From NCBI GenBank assembly GCA_949152475.1, contig OX424570.1, positions 20,828,694 to 20,892,693 of the forward strand: DNA of 64,000 nt, written 5' to 3'. Source of the DNA: Terebella lapidaria. Taxonomy: Eukaryota > Annelida > Polychaeta > Terebellida > Terebellidae. The position numbers and the translations under genes are program-made. This document shows, one piece after another, positions 13,111 to 26,873 of this stretch (position 1 is its first letter; every line of letters begins with the position of its first letter). The notes beneath the pieces are model-generated. The model was not told the origin of the DNA. It saw only the letters and a program-made list of their open reading frames with translations, and ran no database searches.

Positions 13111-14036
13111 CATAAGAGAATTTGACATGGGAAAGTCCCTTTTGGGCCAAGTTTGGGCCAAAATGGCCCACTTTGAGCGATTCAAGGGCAAAGAAACTTA
13201 GACATGTCGCAAAGGTACATATGGGTGATCTTTCCAAACGATAATCTGAAAAGCGTCTGAACAGTTTTTCCAGAATTGACCGTTTTTCTGACAAAAAGGG
13301 GCGTCTCAAGGTCATTGAAGGTCAAAATCAAGATTACAACCGAAACCACAATATATGAATTCCTCTTTGAATGTGCCAATATTTAAGCTCTATCTTGAAG
13401 TGTTCTAGGAGTTTACTCCATACAGCTCCCATCATGAAGGAAAAATTGCGTGAAATCCAAAAAAGTTTTCAAAAGGGGAAATTTCGTTTGGTTGGATATC
13501 ACTCAAAACGAATAGTGACTTCATTTGGGACGAAAAAGTTTTTTCACCAACCTGTCGAAAATTCAAAATGGCCACCACATGCAGACCAGATTTTCAAGGG
13601 CAACGAAACTAATACACTTCAGAAAGGAAAATAAGAGGAATCTTTTTAAACGAAAATGTCAAAACTGATCAGACAGTTTTTGAGAAAACAGCTGAAAACT
13701 GAATTTTGGGCCTTTTGAGCCTAAATATTGGGCCTATCGATCATTGAGGCACTCCATCTTTATACACAATGTCAAGGACCCAAATCAGCATGTTTTGAAA
13801 CAAAACTCTCAAAACTTATTCTATTATGTCGGGCCCGGGCACATGATTCACCTTATTTCACACCCAAAATGTTGTGCATACAGTCATATAATTAATAAGT
13901 CACTCGAGGTAACCTTTCACTAAAGACCACACAGTATTGCTCGTGTATAACAGTTGATCTCGTATTTCATCTGTACAAAACTTTCCGTTTCCCAATCGAA
14001 ACAACATGGATTACCAACCGGCGCCTTCTCTATACG
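13111..14036. other. Interior of the 2758-bp element, no gene
   Basis: Contains phrases of the 'tttgagcctaaatattgggcc' and 'atggccacc' type, shared with the dispersed repeats at 57.7 and 60.2-60.6 kb. Open frames of up to 87 codons show no domain. Confidence 0.6.
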
Positions 14037-14473
14037 TATCGTTTACCCATCGAACCATCATTTGTTCAGAAAATCAGCGAATATTTATTAATGAGACGAT
14101 GTCAAATGTTTCTTTTTGGTGAGGATCATGTAATACACCTTTCTCATGACTCGTGCTACTTTTTGTGTGCATCAGACACATATTTTTTCATCAGTGTTCA
14201 TTTTTTCAAAACCGTGAGATTTTCATCGCATTTCACGTTCCAAGAACGATATTACGTCAAGTATAGCAGGTTTGGTCGACACTGAAGACTTCATAAAACA
14301 TTAGCGTATGTTTGTCTTTCTTTTAATTAACAATTACACCTATTCTTTCATACTTTATTGAGGAAAACAACACATACCCCTTGCAGCTTGGCGTTTCCCA
14401 ATCGAACATATCGTTTCCCAACCGAAAAATATCGTTTCCCAATATCCTCTGCCGAAACGGATTCCGGACAGTG
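14037..14473 (-). repeat. Right TIR of the 2758-bp element
   Basis: Reverse complement of the left TIR, ending CCGGACAGTG directly before the ACTAT target repeat. The three subterminal 'CGTTTCCCAA' copies are at about 14392, 14411 and 14432. Confidence 0.85.
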
Positions 14474-16320
14474 ACTATCTGTATGCCAGATGAAAGAAAA
14501 CGCACATATAGATACAGGCAAACATACCGAAATACTCAGACTTATACTATCAGTATATAGATATTAGATGGATATCAGATCTTAGTAGATATTATTGACA
14601 TATGAGTTCTATATTCAGTGTTAATGCACATACACATATCGTGAGGATAAATTTTGAATGTCAGAAACACAATGTTTGTATTGTAATCTGCATGCTCAAA
14701 TATGGATGCAGTCTATAATTGGTCTTAGACAAACGACTGAATTTGCAATGTTCCCTACAAGGCTTTCTATTTTAATATATATTCAGTTGACATATACAAA
14801 CACTAAGACTATATATATACGTAGGTGCAAGTCTGGGACACAGAACTGATATATACGAAACAACAAATATTGAATTCTCAATAATTCACAGGAATTCATA
14901 TGAATCGGCAAAAAGTAGCATATTGTATAACGATAATTTTTCACTATTGGTCAATTCAACGACATCCCTTATAGAATTCGAACATTCACACAGACCATTA
15001 TTTGTGGAATTTTTGTTCCGTTCAAGCAGTTTCATTCTAGTAACAGCTGAACTTTTATTCATTTTTGGAGGCTTTTTATTCTTATGGTAAAACTTGCCTC
15101 GCCTCTCTTGTCCGGCTTGGTTTGCACTTCAAATTGTACCCGTGCGAGGTAATGGATTTTGTTTTGTCAGACAAAAAATTTCTAGCTGGACAGATATACA
15201 TGTTGCAGTATAAGACCAAGATGCTCATTTCCGGGGGCATCAAAAGTGTGAACATTTGAACTTGCGGTTTCGGATATGCATAATCCGCGGACAAGCCAAG
15301 CGTTTTGAGCGAATTTGGGGAACCCAAGATGGCCGCCATCTATGTTACAAATTTTGACATAGGAACACGACCTTGGTGGCAAACTATCGGTTCCCTGTTC
15401 AAGGAATAAAATTGTGAAATAAATCCAAATTAGTATCTCATATGAATACCATCAATTTTACGAATTTTGATATTTGGTCATATAGTTAGTATTTCAATCT
15501 ATTTGGCATCGAAACATTTTCTGGGTGGCAAACATTGCTCTATGGCGAATGCTGATTTTCTGTTGCATGTCTTTTTCCTCGCGGCCTTGGTTTCTCTTCG
15601 GGTGCCGAAACACAGAACGTTTAGCACCTTCGGAGAGCTGCTGAACGAAAAGCCCTGATTTGCTCGAGGCAGTGTATTGGTTTGAGTGTTATTATTGGGG
15701 GCGTTATTTTCCGCATTATGTAGTCTCAACTTTAATGAGAGCTTTAATTCATTATCTGATATCGGTATTTGAATGTGCAATCGATGCAAAAAGTAGACAC
15801 ATTTTGTGTTTTTGATTTATTTATGGGTTTGATTTATTTATGTTGTCAGCATTTCAGACATTTCAGTTATATCTCAATAACCGTTACACTACCGGCCAAA
15901 GATGTAACCATACATTGATTACTGAATGTTTAGTTATCACTCACTTTTTGTCAGTAATGTTGATGGCAAAAGGTAGATGCCAATAAAACGCTCATGAAAA
16001 TAATATCAGATTGCTAAATCCCAAAATGGCTGTTTCTGTGCTTAGTCGTGACTGGAAAGAAGTAGTGCCAGTGGAGTTGAGTTATCAGATTAATTGATGA
16101 TTCAGCGCTAAATGGAAGGTCGAAGAAAAAAATACCCAACATACGTGGTTTGTCCAGGTTGAAAAATGAACCGTAATGCCCGTTTCGCTGTCCAACACAG
16201 TGTTTCCAAGATTTCAACGGAAATGGCAAATACAAACTCAGCGGAAAACAAAATCGGCCGAGCCAAACGTCGCCCAATGGATCCCTGATAAATTATAATG
16301 TGCCGGTGGTTGATTCTGCA
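14474..16320. other. Intergenic with a third copy of a duplicated segment
   Basis: 14650-14770 repeats the 'gaatgtcagaaaca...gtctataattggtcttagacaaa' segment seen at 10975 and 5150. 15540-15690 loosely resembles 10400-10480 ('gagctgctgaacgaaa', 'gatttgctcg'). 16155-16240 matches a unit of the 3.5-3.9 kb tandem repeat. No gene is recognised. Confidence 0.5.
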
Positions 16321-19182
16321 GATATCGGAATTTGCTTCGAAGTAACCCCGTGTAATTCAGTGGTTTATTATGTTTTTTACAGGCGAGCAATTAGCAAGGG
16401 ATCATATCATAATATTGAGGTACATTTGATGGAATAACTTGCATCTCTTGTTTTACGTGATATAGATTCAAGACATGTGAAATTTGATGACAGAAAATAA
16501 ACAATTCTTGATCTTGGAAGAATGTGTTCACACCACATTCTGAATGTATTAAACTGATAAATTGCGGTGGGCCTAGTAAATATTTCACCAGCGGGACGAT
16601 AATCATTGCCTACACATGTGTTTTACATGTATAAGGTCAATGATCATCGAACGAGGCGTAAAATACATGTTTATGTCTATTTTACAGCAGCTGCTGTTTG
16701 TATCGACCATTGATACCACATGATATTATTCTCATAGCATCGGCAGATGAACGCATTTGTATGATAAAACACACTTTCTCGAAAAGATTTGTTTGGCCAT
16801 TCCACGTATTTAGCCATATTTGCTGCTGATTATCACGCTATTATATTCTGATTGATATACCAGTAACACTCAGTCATGGTGTTGTTCACTTCTAATCACA
16901 CGACCGATATCACAGCCATTATCTGGAAAGTATTTGTGTGTCTAGGATGTCAGTAGGTCTGTTGGAAATTTTTAAAAATCTAAAATATCATACCATCTAC
17001 AATATTGCATTTTATATTTACTTACACTACAATTCCATACATTATTTGATTAGGTTCTACTTTTACTAGTTCTACAAACTTCCAAGTCCTCCGGGATAAA
17101 ACTGCAACAATCCTCAAGACGTGTAAACGACAGGGTGTGAGCTTTGTCTGGTGCAGCTGTCGCGAGATGATTGCTTTGACATTTCCGGTAATATTTTCGT
17201 GAAAGCATCATAGCAAAAGTGATCCATCTAAAAGAGTGAAGAGACCAATCTACAGATATCCACGAAGCAAATGGATCTAGTTGCGCTTGTTGCCTCCACA
17301 GCAGATGTAACGTATGTGTCTTCTAATGAATGCATGGAAGATGAGGTCTCAGCGGGCGGGCTTGTCACACTATGAATTCATGCTTCAGTCCTCAACAGAT
17401 TGAGGGAATTCACAACTGGGCGAATTAGTATCAGAGGATAGTGTTTACACATGTGTAGTATCAAACAAAACCATGGCTATTTGGATGACCAGTCCAGTTA
17501 GCAGTTTTATATAAATGGAACACGTGGGTTTTTTTTGCAAAGAGAGCGTTACTGGAAAGAATGACAGAACTGAGGCGTTCATGCATAACCTGGTATTCAT
17601 TAATGTATATATCAATCAAGCGTATTCCCATAAAATCCTTCCTCAAATAGTAATCAATTATTCAGTCAGGGAACAGCACTGTTCGAATGTTCTGATATTT
17701 TCTGATTGTCTCTTTATTAAACCCTCAGCACAGAATATATATATCTATTCTTGGTGTTCTGGTGAGTACGTGCATGTTTACGTCATACTTCAAATGCAAA
17801 TCTGGTAAACTGCAGTCGAAACGGATTTGTGAGTACACCACCCATATGACCATATTCATTGTCAAAACATGTGTTTTCTACCGTAAGTTCAATGTTCGTA
17901 CTACGGAAGACGTGTAAAATATGCCTAGTTGACAACAGCTGTTGTTTATATCGACCATTGATACATATTTTCATGGCATCTTCATGCTTACCTACATGTA
18001 GATGTAAACTGAAGCAAAATTTTCATGTGTTGTCTTGCCAATTCTAGAAAAAAATATTTACGAGTGACGTAACATCTTCCATTCATAACATCGCAATAGT
18101 ATTAAAATCTCCAATACATAATATTTGAACGTTCGCACCACTCTATTTAGAGGGTGTTGTCCGCTTTCAATAACGCAAACAACATCGCAACCATCATCGG
18201 GAAGGTATTTTATTGCCTATGGTCCATTCGAGGTCACAAAAAGTAACAAGTAGTTGTCAAGCCAATTCATTGCATGATATTTTATACTTATACACATAAT
18301 AAATTATTATAATCTTCTATGTTTGCAAAAAAAAAAACTCTAAAAGGGTCGTTGTGTCACTGTCGCGATTGCTGATATTCCCGAACACTGCGGCATTAAA
18401 ATCGCTGTGTTGCTTCATGCACAACATTACTAAATATGATTCATATTGTGACCGACACCTACTCACAATAAAATGATAACAACTTCTGTACATGCATGTA
18501 CATAACATATGTTCAGTACACATGGCATGTAAGCATGTCTCCCCAATCCAATTCGTTCCAGGATCAATTTCTTAAAGGGATACATGTCAACATATTATTA
18601 TATATGTCTAGTCTCATAAGCCATACAAGTACTAACGGCGGATTGCATTGAAGACTCACATCTCAACCGAATTTCCAAGTTCGCCCACACATTCACCTAT
18701 AAATTTACTGTAAGAGCCTTGTGACTTGGAATCCAATCATCTTGGCATATCCATTTCACCCCAACTGCCAGTGCTTATTTCACCTCTTCATTTCTTAACG
18801 AAGTTCAGACATATTCCTCGAGACTTGTGAACATATGGCAAGAACGTGCATTTCCATCAATGCTTTGTGTTTTAGGGTCCATGTTGAATAATTGATGGAC
18901 TGACCAAAGTCAATGTTCGGAACATATGCAGTACCTAATATATTTTGAAAGTAATTACTTGTGCCCTTTCCGCATATACTTGTAAAGAGACAAACTCGAT
19001 CAAGATAATCTTACTAAAACTTCACGAAATAAAAAATGATCATTAGTTATGTCATTATGTTTCAATTTAGCACATAACATTTACAATTTGATCCATCAGA
19101 ACAGAGGCGATATTTTCATCTCCTACACATTCTCGCGATGAACGTATTCGAAACATTTCTGTGCCATTATGTCAGACTCAAA

Positions 19183-19307
19183 GGCCCAAGTATCATACAC
19201 TGCGCCTTTCTCTATATTCAATAAGGATATAAAAGGTGTCAGACGGATTAAATGTCATTCATTCAGTGGGCGAGTAGTATTAGGGCGCAGTGTATGATAC
19301 TTGGGCC
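19183..19307. mobile_element. 125-bp MITE, hAT-like, present only in copy A
   Basis: TIRs GGCCCAAGTATCATACACTG / CAGTGTATGATACTTGGGCC lie at the ends, followed inward by CGCC/GGCG. The 8-bp flanks gactcaaa (19175) and ggctcaca (19308) agree at six positions. Copy B has a single ggctcaca at the same place (about 24389), which is the empty site. An 8-bp duplication points to hAT. A related but more decayed phrase, 'aaagcgcagggtatgatacttcggcc', occurs at 19810 and 27160 in both copies. Confidence 0.8.
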
Positions 19308-20138
19308 GGCTCACACAATAAAAATCTCATTACTGGCACACATGGGGTTATTCCACGTTACGTCATAACGTAGCTTTGTCTGAAAAAAAATGATTCAGGA
19401 CGGTAATATCTGCAGTGCAGGAACAATAAAAGAATCCATAAGCTGTTTTGTACAATTATAATCACAATATTATTTTACAGGAACCATTGCCACCAGAGCC
19501 ATTTATTAGAAAATTTGAATGGTAAGAATAAACAGTGTGGATTATATAGCTGTTTCTTCTGCATACCTGATGGGAGTAATCAGACAAGTGCAAATCTTCT
19601 ATGTGTGACGTGACCATTCTGGATATAATACTCCATCTCCATTATTCCATACATGGCATACTCATCAGGATATACATATTATCGAGTGATATAAGTAAAT
19701 ATTTTGCTGGCATAATTATCGAACACTGCTCCTCATTACTACCCGTCCACTGGAATCATACCATGTAATCCGTTTCACACCTTTTTAATCCTTGTCGAAA
19801 ATAGATTAAAGCGCAGGGTATGATACTTCGGCCAATTTGCTTTCCAATAAGCTTGCCTGTGTTTGCAACGTCCATTCAGTGATACTTACATTACACAGTA
19901 TATTTTATCGTACACTTTATCGTATATTTCATCGATCATTTATAATAGATTGATATAGATAAATAGAATGACTTTTAGATCCCTCCATCTTGATGAATCA
20001 CCAAGCCATACATCTGATAGATAACGCCATTAAATCACATTATTTTAAGAAATCAAGCGGGGTTCCTTAAGAAGGTCAAGGACAAGAAATATAGGAGCTG
20101 TTAATCACACTCCAAGAATATTTGCTTCATGCCTTTAA

Positions 20139-20823
20139 AGCAGCTGCCTTCGAAACCAGTCAAGATTTTTTTGAAAACTATATTTCATATTAAACATGGT
20201 GAACTAACTGGATGAAACATACTATCATGAAATGTAATGAAAATAACCAGTCCTCAAAGAAATTTTGCTCATTGAACAGGCGGTTCTCACGTAAATACAG
20301 GAACTGTATCCATCACACGCAGATGTAAACAAACCATACGACGTAGAAGAGCGAGATAGATTGACAATTTCACGCACATCATGGTATATCACTGATTATT
20401 TTCTCAGAACTACACTATATATGCACATACGAACTGGAAAATGTACTCGATGTGGACTTTTAAGCGCGAGTTGAGCATTTGTTTACATTCTTGGTTTATG
20501 GATACACTTCGTTTGTTCATTTACAAAACCGGTGAAAATTGCGCACTAAAACGGATGAAAAAAACAACTCGGGCGGACTGTAATCGTCAAAATAATTGAG
20601 CACACGTACGGGGGTTCATGAGTTTCCCTGTCATTTTTGTTTTCTCTCACTTTGTATGCCTGATATGACTTTCTGTCCCCGGACTATGAGATTGGATAAC
20701 GGACCATGTTTTGTTTGCTCGGAATACTTAATACTGGGTATTGATTCCACGTCTATTGCATCAGATGTGTTTAACAAAAAATGGTTTTGAAAAAAATATT
20801 GCATACATTCGAAGGCAGCAGCT
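20139..20823. mobile_element. 685-bp TTAA-flanked non-autonomous element, copy A only
   Basis: Flanked by TTAA at 20135-20138 and 20824-20827. Ends AGCAGCTGCCTTCGAA and TTCGAAGGCAGCAGCT are inverted with one mismatch. No transposase frame. Kolobok and piggyBac both duplicate TTAA; the AG-start favours Kolobok, but this is weak. Related fragments lie near 1676 and 6860-6970. Copy B carries a different element at the identical site. Confidence 0.75.
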
Positions 20824-23800
20824 TTAACGTGTCAAAACAAAGTAATCAACAGGATTCGTATGGTTCAGATAGCATTTTACAGTCAATTATCAATGGACTA
20901 CATTTCGTAATATGCTTACTATCGAGTACAGAGCCTGATCATATACATGTACATACGGATGTGACGACGTCCTTTTTAAAATTTACGAGATAAATATACT
21001 TGTCTCCACAAACCTTTTGAAATTTAGCAATAATAATTAAATATTATTAATTATATATGTCTGCACGAACCTATTATGGTCATAGTCCAATAACACTTTC
21101 ATTCCTTCCACTACTTTTACTACTTTATTTTGATTGACTTGAAAATCTTTTCAGGATTACCCCTTCCATAATCACCATTATGATAATTAGATTATCTAGC
21201 AGATATGGTTGACATTTGTCATAACTGGATGATCAATGAGATGATAATTAGGGCAGGGCATCAGCCAATTTGAAAACAATATGTATTAACGTCACCAACT
21301 TGACTAAATTTAACTAGATCTCGAACGTAAATTTATTGAAGTGTGAATATTACAATTTGAAGTTTCATATTGTTGTCTGGGAAGCGGGAAAATAGTCTGA
21401 AATGCAATACTAAATTGGAACACTGCAATCAGACATTCGCATGGCTCATAGCGATTTTTAAAATATAGTAATTCAACAGTAATACTCGCTGCTTTTTTTA
21501 AACACGTAAAGAGCATGGTGTTCTCAAAGATGTCTTGACTGAGAATCGTAAATTATATGCATCACTGACATGTACCAAGATCCACAGTTATGCAATCATG
21601 ATTTCAGAGATATCGGAATTCGCTTCGAAGTAAATCCGTGTAATTTAGTGGTTTATTATGTTTTTTTACAGGCGAGGAATTAACAAGGGATCATATCATA
21701 ATATTGAGGTACATGTGATGGAATGAATACTTACATTGCATCTCTTGTTTCACGTGATATAGATTCAAGACATGCGAAATTTGATGACAGAACATAAGCA
21801 ATTCTTGATCTTGGAAGAATGTGTTCACACCACATTCTGAATGTATTAAACTGATAAATCACGGTAGGAACTAGTAAATATTTCACCCGTGGGACGATAA
21901 TCGTTGTCTAAACATGTGTTTTATAAGGTCAATGATCATGGAACGAGGCGTAAAATACCTGTTTATGTCTATTTTACAGCAGCTGCTGTTTGTATCGACC
22001 ATTGATAACAAATGATATTATTCTCATAGCATCGGCAGATGAACGCATTTGTATGATAAAACACACTTTCTCAAAAAGATTTGTTTGGCCATTCCACGTA
22101 TTTAGCCATATTTGCTGCTGATTATCACGCTATTATATTCTGATTGACATACCAGTCAATTTAAAATTTTAGATTTTAAAAATCTAAAAGATCAAACCAT
22201 CTAAAATATTGCATTTTATATTTACTTACACTACAATTCCATACATTATTTGATTAGGTTCTACTTTTCCTAGTTGTATAAACTTCAAGTCCTCAGGGAT
22301 AAAACTGCAACGATCCTCAAGACAAGTGAACGACAGGGTGTGAGATTTGTCTGGTGCAGCTGTCGCGAGATGATTGCTTTGACATTTCCGGTAATATTTT
22401 CGTGAAAGCATCATAGCAAAAGTGATCCATCTAAAGAGAGTGACGAGACCAATCTACAGATATCCACGAAGCAAATGGATCCAGTTGCGCTTGTTCTTCA
22501 CAGCAGATGTAACGTATGTGTCTTCTAATTATTGCATGGAAGATGAGGTCTCAACGGGCGGGCTTGTGACACTATGAGTTCATGCGCAACATCATTCATG
22601 AATGAACTCATGCTTCAGTCCTCAACGGTTTGACGGAATTAACAACTGGGCGAATTAGTATCAGGAGACAGTGTTTACACATGTGTAGTATCAAACAAAA
22701 CCACTGATATTTGGATGACCAGTCCAGTTAGCAGTTTTATATAAATGGAACACGTGGTTTTTTTTGCAAAGAGAGCGTTACTGGAAAGAATGACAGAACT
22801 GAGGCGTTCTTGCATAATAACCTGATATTCATAATGTACTCAATTCAAGCGTATTCCCATGAAGTCCTTCCTGAAATAGTAATCAATTATTCCAGTCAGG
22901 GAACAGCACTGTTCGAATGTTCTGATATTGTCTCTTATTAACCCTTCAGCACAGAATATATCTATTCTTGGTGTTCTGGTGAGTACGTGTATGTTTACAT
23001 CATACTTGCAAAACTGATAAACTGCAGTCAATACGGACTTGTGAGTACACCACCCATATGACCATGTTCATTGTCAAAAAATGTGTTTTCTAAGTTCAAT
23101 GTCCCTACTGAATACGTGTAAAATATGCCTATTTGACAACAGCTGTTGTTCATATCGACCATTGATACATATTTTCATGGCATCTTCATGCATAACTTCA
23201 TGTAGATGTACACTGAAACATATTTTCTCAATAAGTTTTCATGTGTTGTCTTGCCAATTCTAGGAAAAATATTTATGAGTGACGTAACATCTTCCATACA
23301 TATCATCGCGATAATATTAACATATCCAATACAAAATATTTTAACGATTCGCACCACCCTGATTACAAGGTGATGTCCGCTTTTCATAATGCAAACAACA
23401 TCGCAACCGTCATCGGGAAGGTATTTTATCGCCTATGGTCCTTTCGAAGTGAAGAAAAAGTAACATAGTTGTCAAGCCAATTCATGGCATGATATTTGAT
23501 ACTTATACACATAATAAATTATTATAATTTTCTATGTTTGTAAATAAAAAGCTCTAAAAGGGTCGTTGTGTCACTGTCGCGATTGCTGATATTCCCGAGT
23601 ACCACGGCATTAAGATCGCTGTGTTGCTTCATGCACCGACACCTACTCACAATAAAAAAATAACAACTTCTGTACATGCTTGTACATAACATATGTTTAG
23701 TACACAAGGCATGTCATTATCAAAGTATGTCACCCCAATCCAATTCGTTTCAGGATCAATTTCTTATAGGGATACCTATTACCATAGTATTTATTATATA

Positions 23801-24714
23801 TGTCTAGTCTAATAAGCCATACAAGTACTAACGGCGGATTGCATTGAAGCCTCACATGTCACCGAATTTTTCCAAGTTCCAAGTCACCGAATTTCCGCCC
23901 ACACATTCACCTATAAATTTACTGTAAGAGCCTTGTGATTTGGAATCCAATTATCTTGGCAATTTCATTTCACCCAAACTGCCAGTGCTTATTTCACCAC
24001 TTCAATTCTTAACGAAGTTCAAACATATTCCTCGAGACTCGTGAATATATGGCAAGAACGTGCATATCCATGATGCTTTGTGTTTGAGGGTCCATGTTGA
24101 ATAATTGATGAACTGACAAAAGTCAATGTTCAAAACATATGCAGTACCTAATATATTTTTGAAAGTAATTACTTTCCCGCAGATACCTGTAAAGAGACAA
24201 AACTCGATCAAAATAATCTTACTAAAACTTCACGAAAGGATAAAAAAATGATCATTACTGATGCCAATATGTTTCAATTTAACCCATAACATTTACAAAT
24301 TTGATCCATCAGAACAGAGGCGATATTTTCATCTCCTACACATTCTCGCGATGAACGCATTCGAAACATTTCTGTGCCATTATGTCAGGCTCACACAATA
24401 AAAAAAACTCATTACTGGCACACATGGGGTTAATCCACGTTACGTCATAAAAATGAAAGGATCCATAAGCTGTTTTGTAACATTATCATCACATTATTAT
24501 TTTACAGGAATCATTGCGACCAAAGCCATTTATTAGAAAATTTGAATGGTAAGAGCAAATAGTGTGGATTATGTAGATGTTTCTTCTGTATACCTGATGG
24601 GAGTTATCAGACAATTGCATATCTTCCATGTGTGACGTGACCAATCGGATATCATACTCCATCTCCATAATTCCATACATGGCATACTCCTCAGGATATA
24701 CATATTGTCGAGTT

Positions 24715-24855
24715 ATGTTATATGATGGGGTATCGGATATCGGCACATGTATGGACAAGAGTTTGTGGATATCGGCACGAGGCTTTAGCCGAGTGCTGAT
24801 GTCCAACAAACGAGTGTCCATGTGCCGATATCTGATACCCCATCATGTAACCTAT
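24715..24855. repeat. Foldback (hairpin) element, copy 1
   Basis: Left arm 'gatggggtatcggatatcgg' pairs with right arm 'ccgatatctgataccccatc', and the pairing continues inward through 'cacatg.atggacaagagtttgt' and its complement. The loop is 'gaggctttagccgag'-like. Near-identical to 26588-26729. Confidence 0.85.
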
Positions 24856-24883
24856 TTATTACATGGCTTCAGACCGTCGTTAG

Positions 24884-26291
24884 GAATGTAGGTATCAATC
24901 TATTACCACAAATACAGTAGATTTTGATGATGCCAATAACAAACGTAAAATACAACATTTTGCAATAGAAACAAAGCCCGACCAAATAGTTTATCCAAAG
25001 ACACACTGGCGTCATCAGGGGCAGACAGTGTGTTAAATGTAGTTGTTTCTACTGTACACCTGATGGAATTAGTATACAACTGCCCAACAACCTATGAAAA
25101 TATTTGATAAATCCGAAACAAACCCCATGGAACAGATATATGACAAGTACATAAGTACCTAATCAATAGCCAGAAGGCTACTGAGTTGATGGTATCCTCG
25201 GGGACAGATTTAACGTCCACCAGCAGTGACACCGACTCAGTGGTATGAATGTAGGTATCAATCTATTACCACAAATACAGTAGATTTTGATGATGCCAAT
25301 AACAAACGTAAAATACAACATTTTGCAATAGAAACAAAGCCCGACCAAATAGTTTATCCAAAGACACACTGGCGTCATCAGGGGCAGACAGTGTGTTAAA
25401 TGTAGTTGTTTCTACTGTACACCTGATGGAATTAGTATACAACTGCCCAACAACCTATGAAAATATTTGATAAATCCGAAACAAACCCCATGGAACAGAT
25501 ATATGACAAGTACATAAGTACCTAATCAATAGCCAGAAGGCTACTGAGTTGATGGTATCCTCGGGGACAGATTTAACGTCCACCAGCAGTGACACCGACT
25601 CAGTGGTATGAATGTAGGTATCAATCTATTACCACAAATACAGTAGATTTTGATGATGCCAATAACAAACGTAAAATACAACATTTTGCAATAGAAACAA
25701 AGCCCGACCAAATAGTTTATCCAAAGACACACTGGCGTCATCAGGGGCAGACAGTGTGTTAAATGTAGTTGTTTCTACTGTACACCTGATGGAATTAGTA
25801 TACAACTGCCCAACAACCTATGAAAATATTTGATAAATCCGAAACAAACCCCATGGAACAGATATATGACAAGTACATAAGTACCTAATCAATAGCCAGA
25901 AGGCTACTGAGTTGATGATATCCTCGGGGACAGATTTAACGTCCACCAGCAGTGACACCGACTCAGTGGTATGAATGTAGGTATCAATCTATTACCACAA
26001 ATACAGTAGATTTTGATGATGCCAATAACAAACGTAAAATACAACATTTTGCAATAGAAACAAAGCCCGACCAAATAGTTTATCCAAAGACACACTGGCG
26101 TCATCAGGGGCAGACAGTGTGTTAAATGTAGTTGTTTCTACTGTACACCTGATGGAATTAGTATACAACTGCCCAACAACCTATGAAAATATTTGATAAA
26201 TCCGAAACAAACCCCATGGAACAGATATATGACAAGTACATAAGTACCTAATCAATAGCCAGAAGGCTACTGAGTTGATGGTATCCTCGGG
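24884..26291. repeat. 363-bp satellite, 3.9 nearly identical units
   Basis: Unit starts at 24884, 25247, 25610 and 25973; the last unit stops at 'gatggtatcctcggg'. By eye the units differ at a single base (gatggtatcc against gatgatatcc near 25919). This implies very recent expansion or strong homogenisation. The repeated 66-codon minus frame is a shadow of the unit. Single diverged relatives lie at 11222-11385, 51575-51695 and 58405-58540, so the monomer is part of a dispersed family. Confidence 0.95.
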
Positions 26292-26402
26292 ATACAGAAC
26301 GTCATGACGTTTTGATGCAACCTGTGCCAATATCCGGATACTAGTATCCTGCACTGCTCATCCTACACTTTGTAGTTTCTTACCCATGCAGATATCCGAT
26401 AC

Positions 26403-26430
26403 CTGTGCCGATATCCGGATATCGGCACAG
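26403..26430. repeat. 28-bp perfect palindrome
   Basis: The half-site CTGTGCCGATATCC is followed by its exact complement. The same palindrome recurs at 26874-26901. Its core GTGCCGATATC is also the repeated word of the foldback arms. Confidence 0.9.
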
Positions 26431-26587
26431 TCTCCACCTCCATGGCTAGTTCTTGCTGTTGTAGGCCCACATGTAGTGGATATTGGCATTGCGTGCTGTA
26501 TATTTGCTGATTCATATTATGAATATACAACGGCAAAATCACCTTCAACTGCATCAATACACTATATGTCCATGTAATAAATAGAGG

Positions 26588-26729
26588 TTATATGATGGGG
26601 TATCGGATATCGGCACATGTATGGACAAGAGTTTGTGGATATCGGCACGAGGCTTTAGCCGAGTGCTGATGTCCAACAAACGAGTGTCCATACATGTGCC
26701 GATATCCGATACCCCATCATGTAACCTAT
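26588..26729. repeat. Foldback (hairpin) element, copy 2
   Basis: Same sequence as copy 1 but with the stem longer by 'tacat' on the right side, so that 'cggcacatgtatggaca' pairs fully. It lies 1.87 kb downstream in direct orientation. Confidence 0.85.
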
Positions 26730-26873
26730 TTATTACATGGCATCAGACCGTCGTTAGGAAATCCATGGATTCAGAACGTCATGACGTTTTGATGCAACCT
26801 GTGGCAATATCCGGATATCCTGCATTGCTCATCCTACACTTTGTAGTTTCTTACCCATGCCGATATCCGATAC

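Larger units (their letters stand above)
11716..14473. mobile_element. 2758-bp DNA transposon with long TIRs, apparently non-autonomous
   Basis: The two ends are inverted copies beginning CACTGTCCGGAATCC. They are flanked by the direct repeat ACTAT (11711-11715 and 14474-14478), read as a 5-bp target duplication. The TIRs are about 435 bp and differ at relatively few positions, so the insertion is not ancient. No transposase frame was found inside. The interior carries a degenerate tandem repeat, a piece of the dispersed 'ttagcccaaaggctaa' family, and AT-rich filler. CAC-starting ends with a 5-bp duplication recall Transib, whose termini resemble the CACAGTG recombination signal of RAG; here the seventh base differs (CACTGTC). 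The superfamily is therefore only a suggestion. Confidence 0.8.
16321..21605 (+). repeat. Segmental copy A (about 5.3 kb) of a tandem duplication
   Basis: Begins 'gatatcggaattTgcttcgaag' and ends 'cagttatgcaatcatgatt'. It is collinear with copy B (21609-28957). Checked landmarks include 17461/22690 ('tcaaacaaaacca'), 18541/23733 ('ccccaatccaattcg'), 19500/24522 ('gccatttattagaaaa') and 20825/28156. Divergence is by scattered substitutions and small indels. No protein domain is recognised in either copy. Copy A has two private insertions, at 19183-19307 and 20139-20823. Confidence 0.85.

Noticed and set aside
24884-25246. 363-bp monomer as a tRNA-derived SINE
   Set aside because: One strand has a faint B-box-like 'gtttcggattcc', but it carries an extra base and no proper A box at the right distance was found; no poly-A or tail repeat is visible.
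25178-26104. Three identical 66-codon frames (MTPVCLWINYLV...)
   Set aside because: They recur exactly with the 363-bp satellite and have no start context, domain or splice signals.
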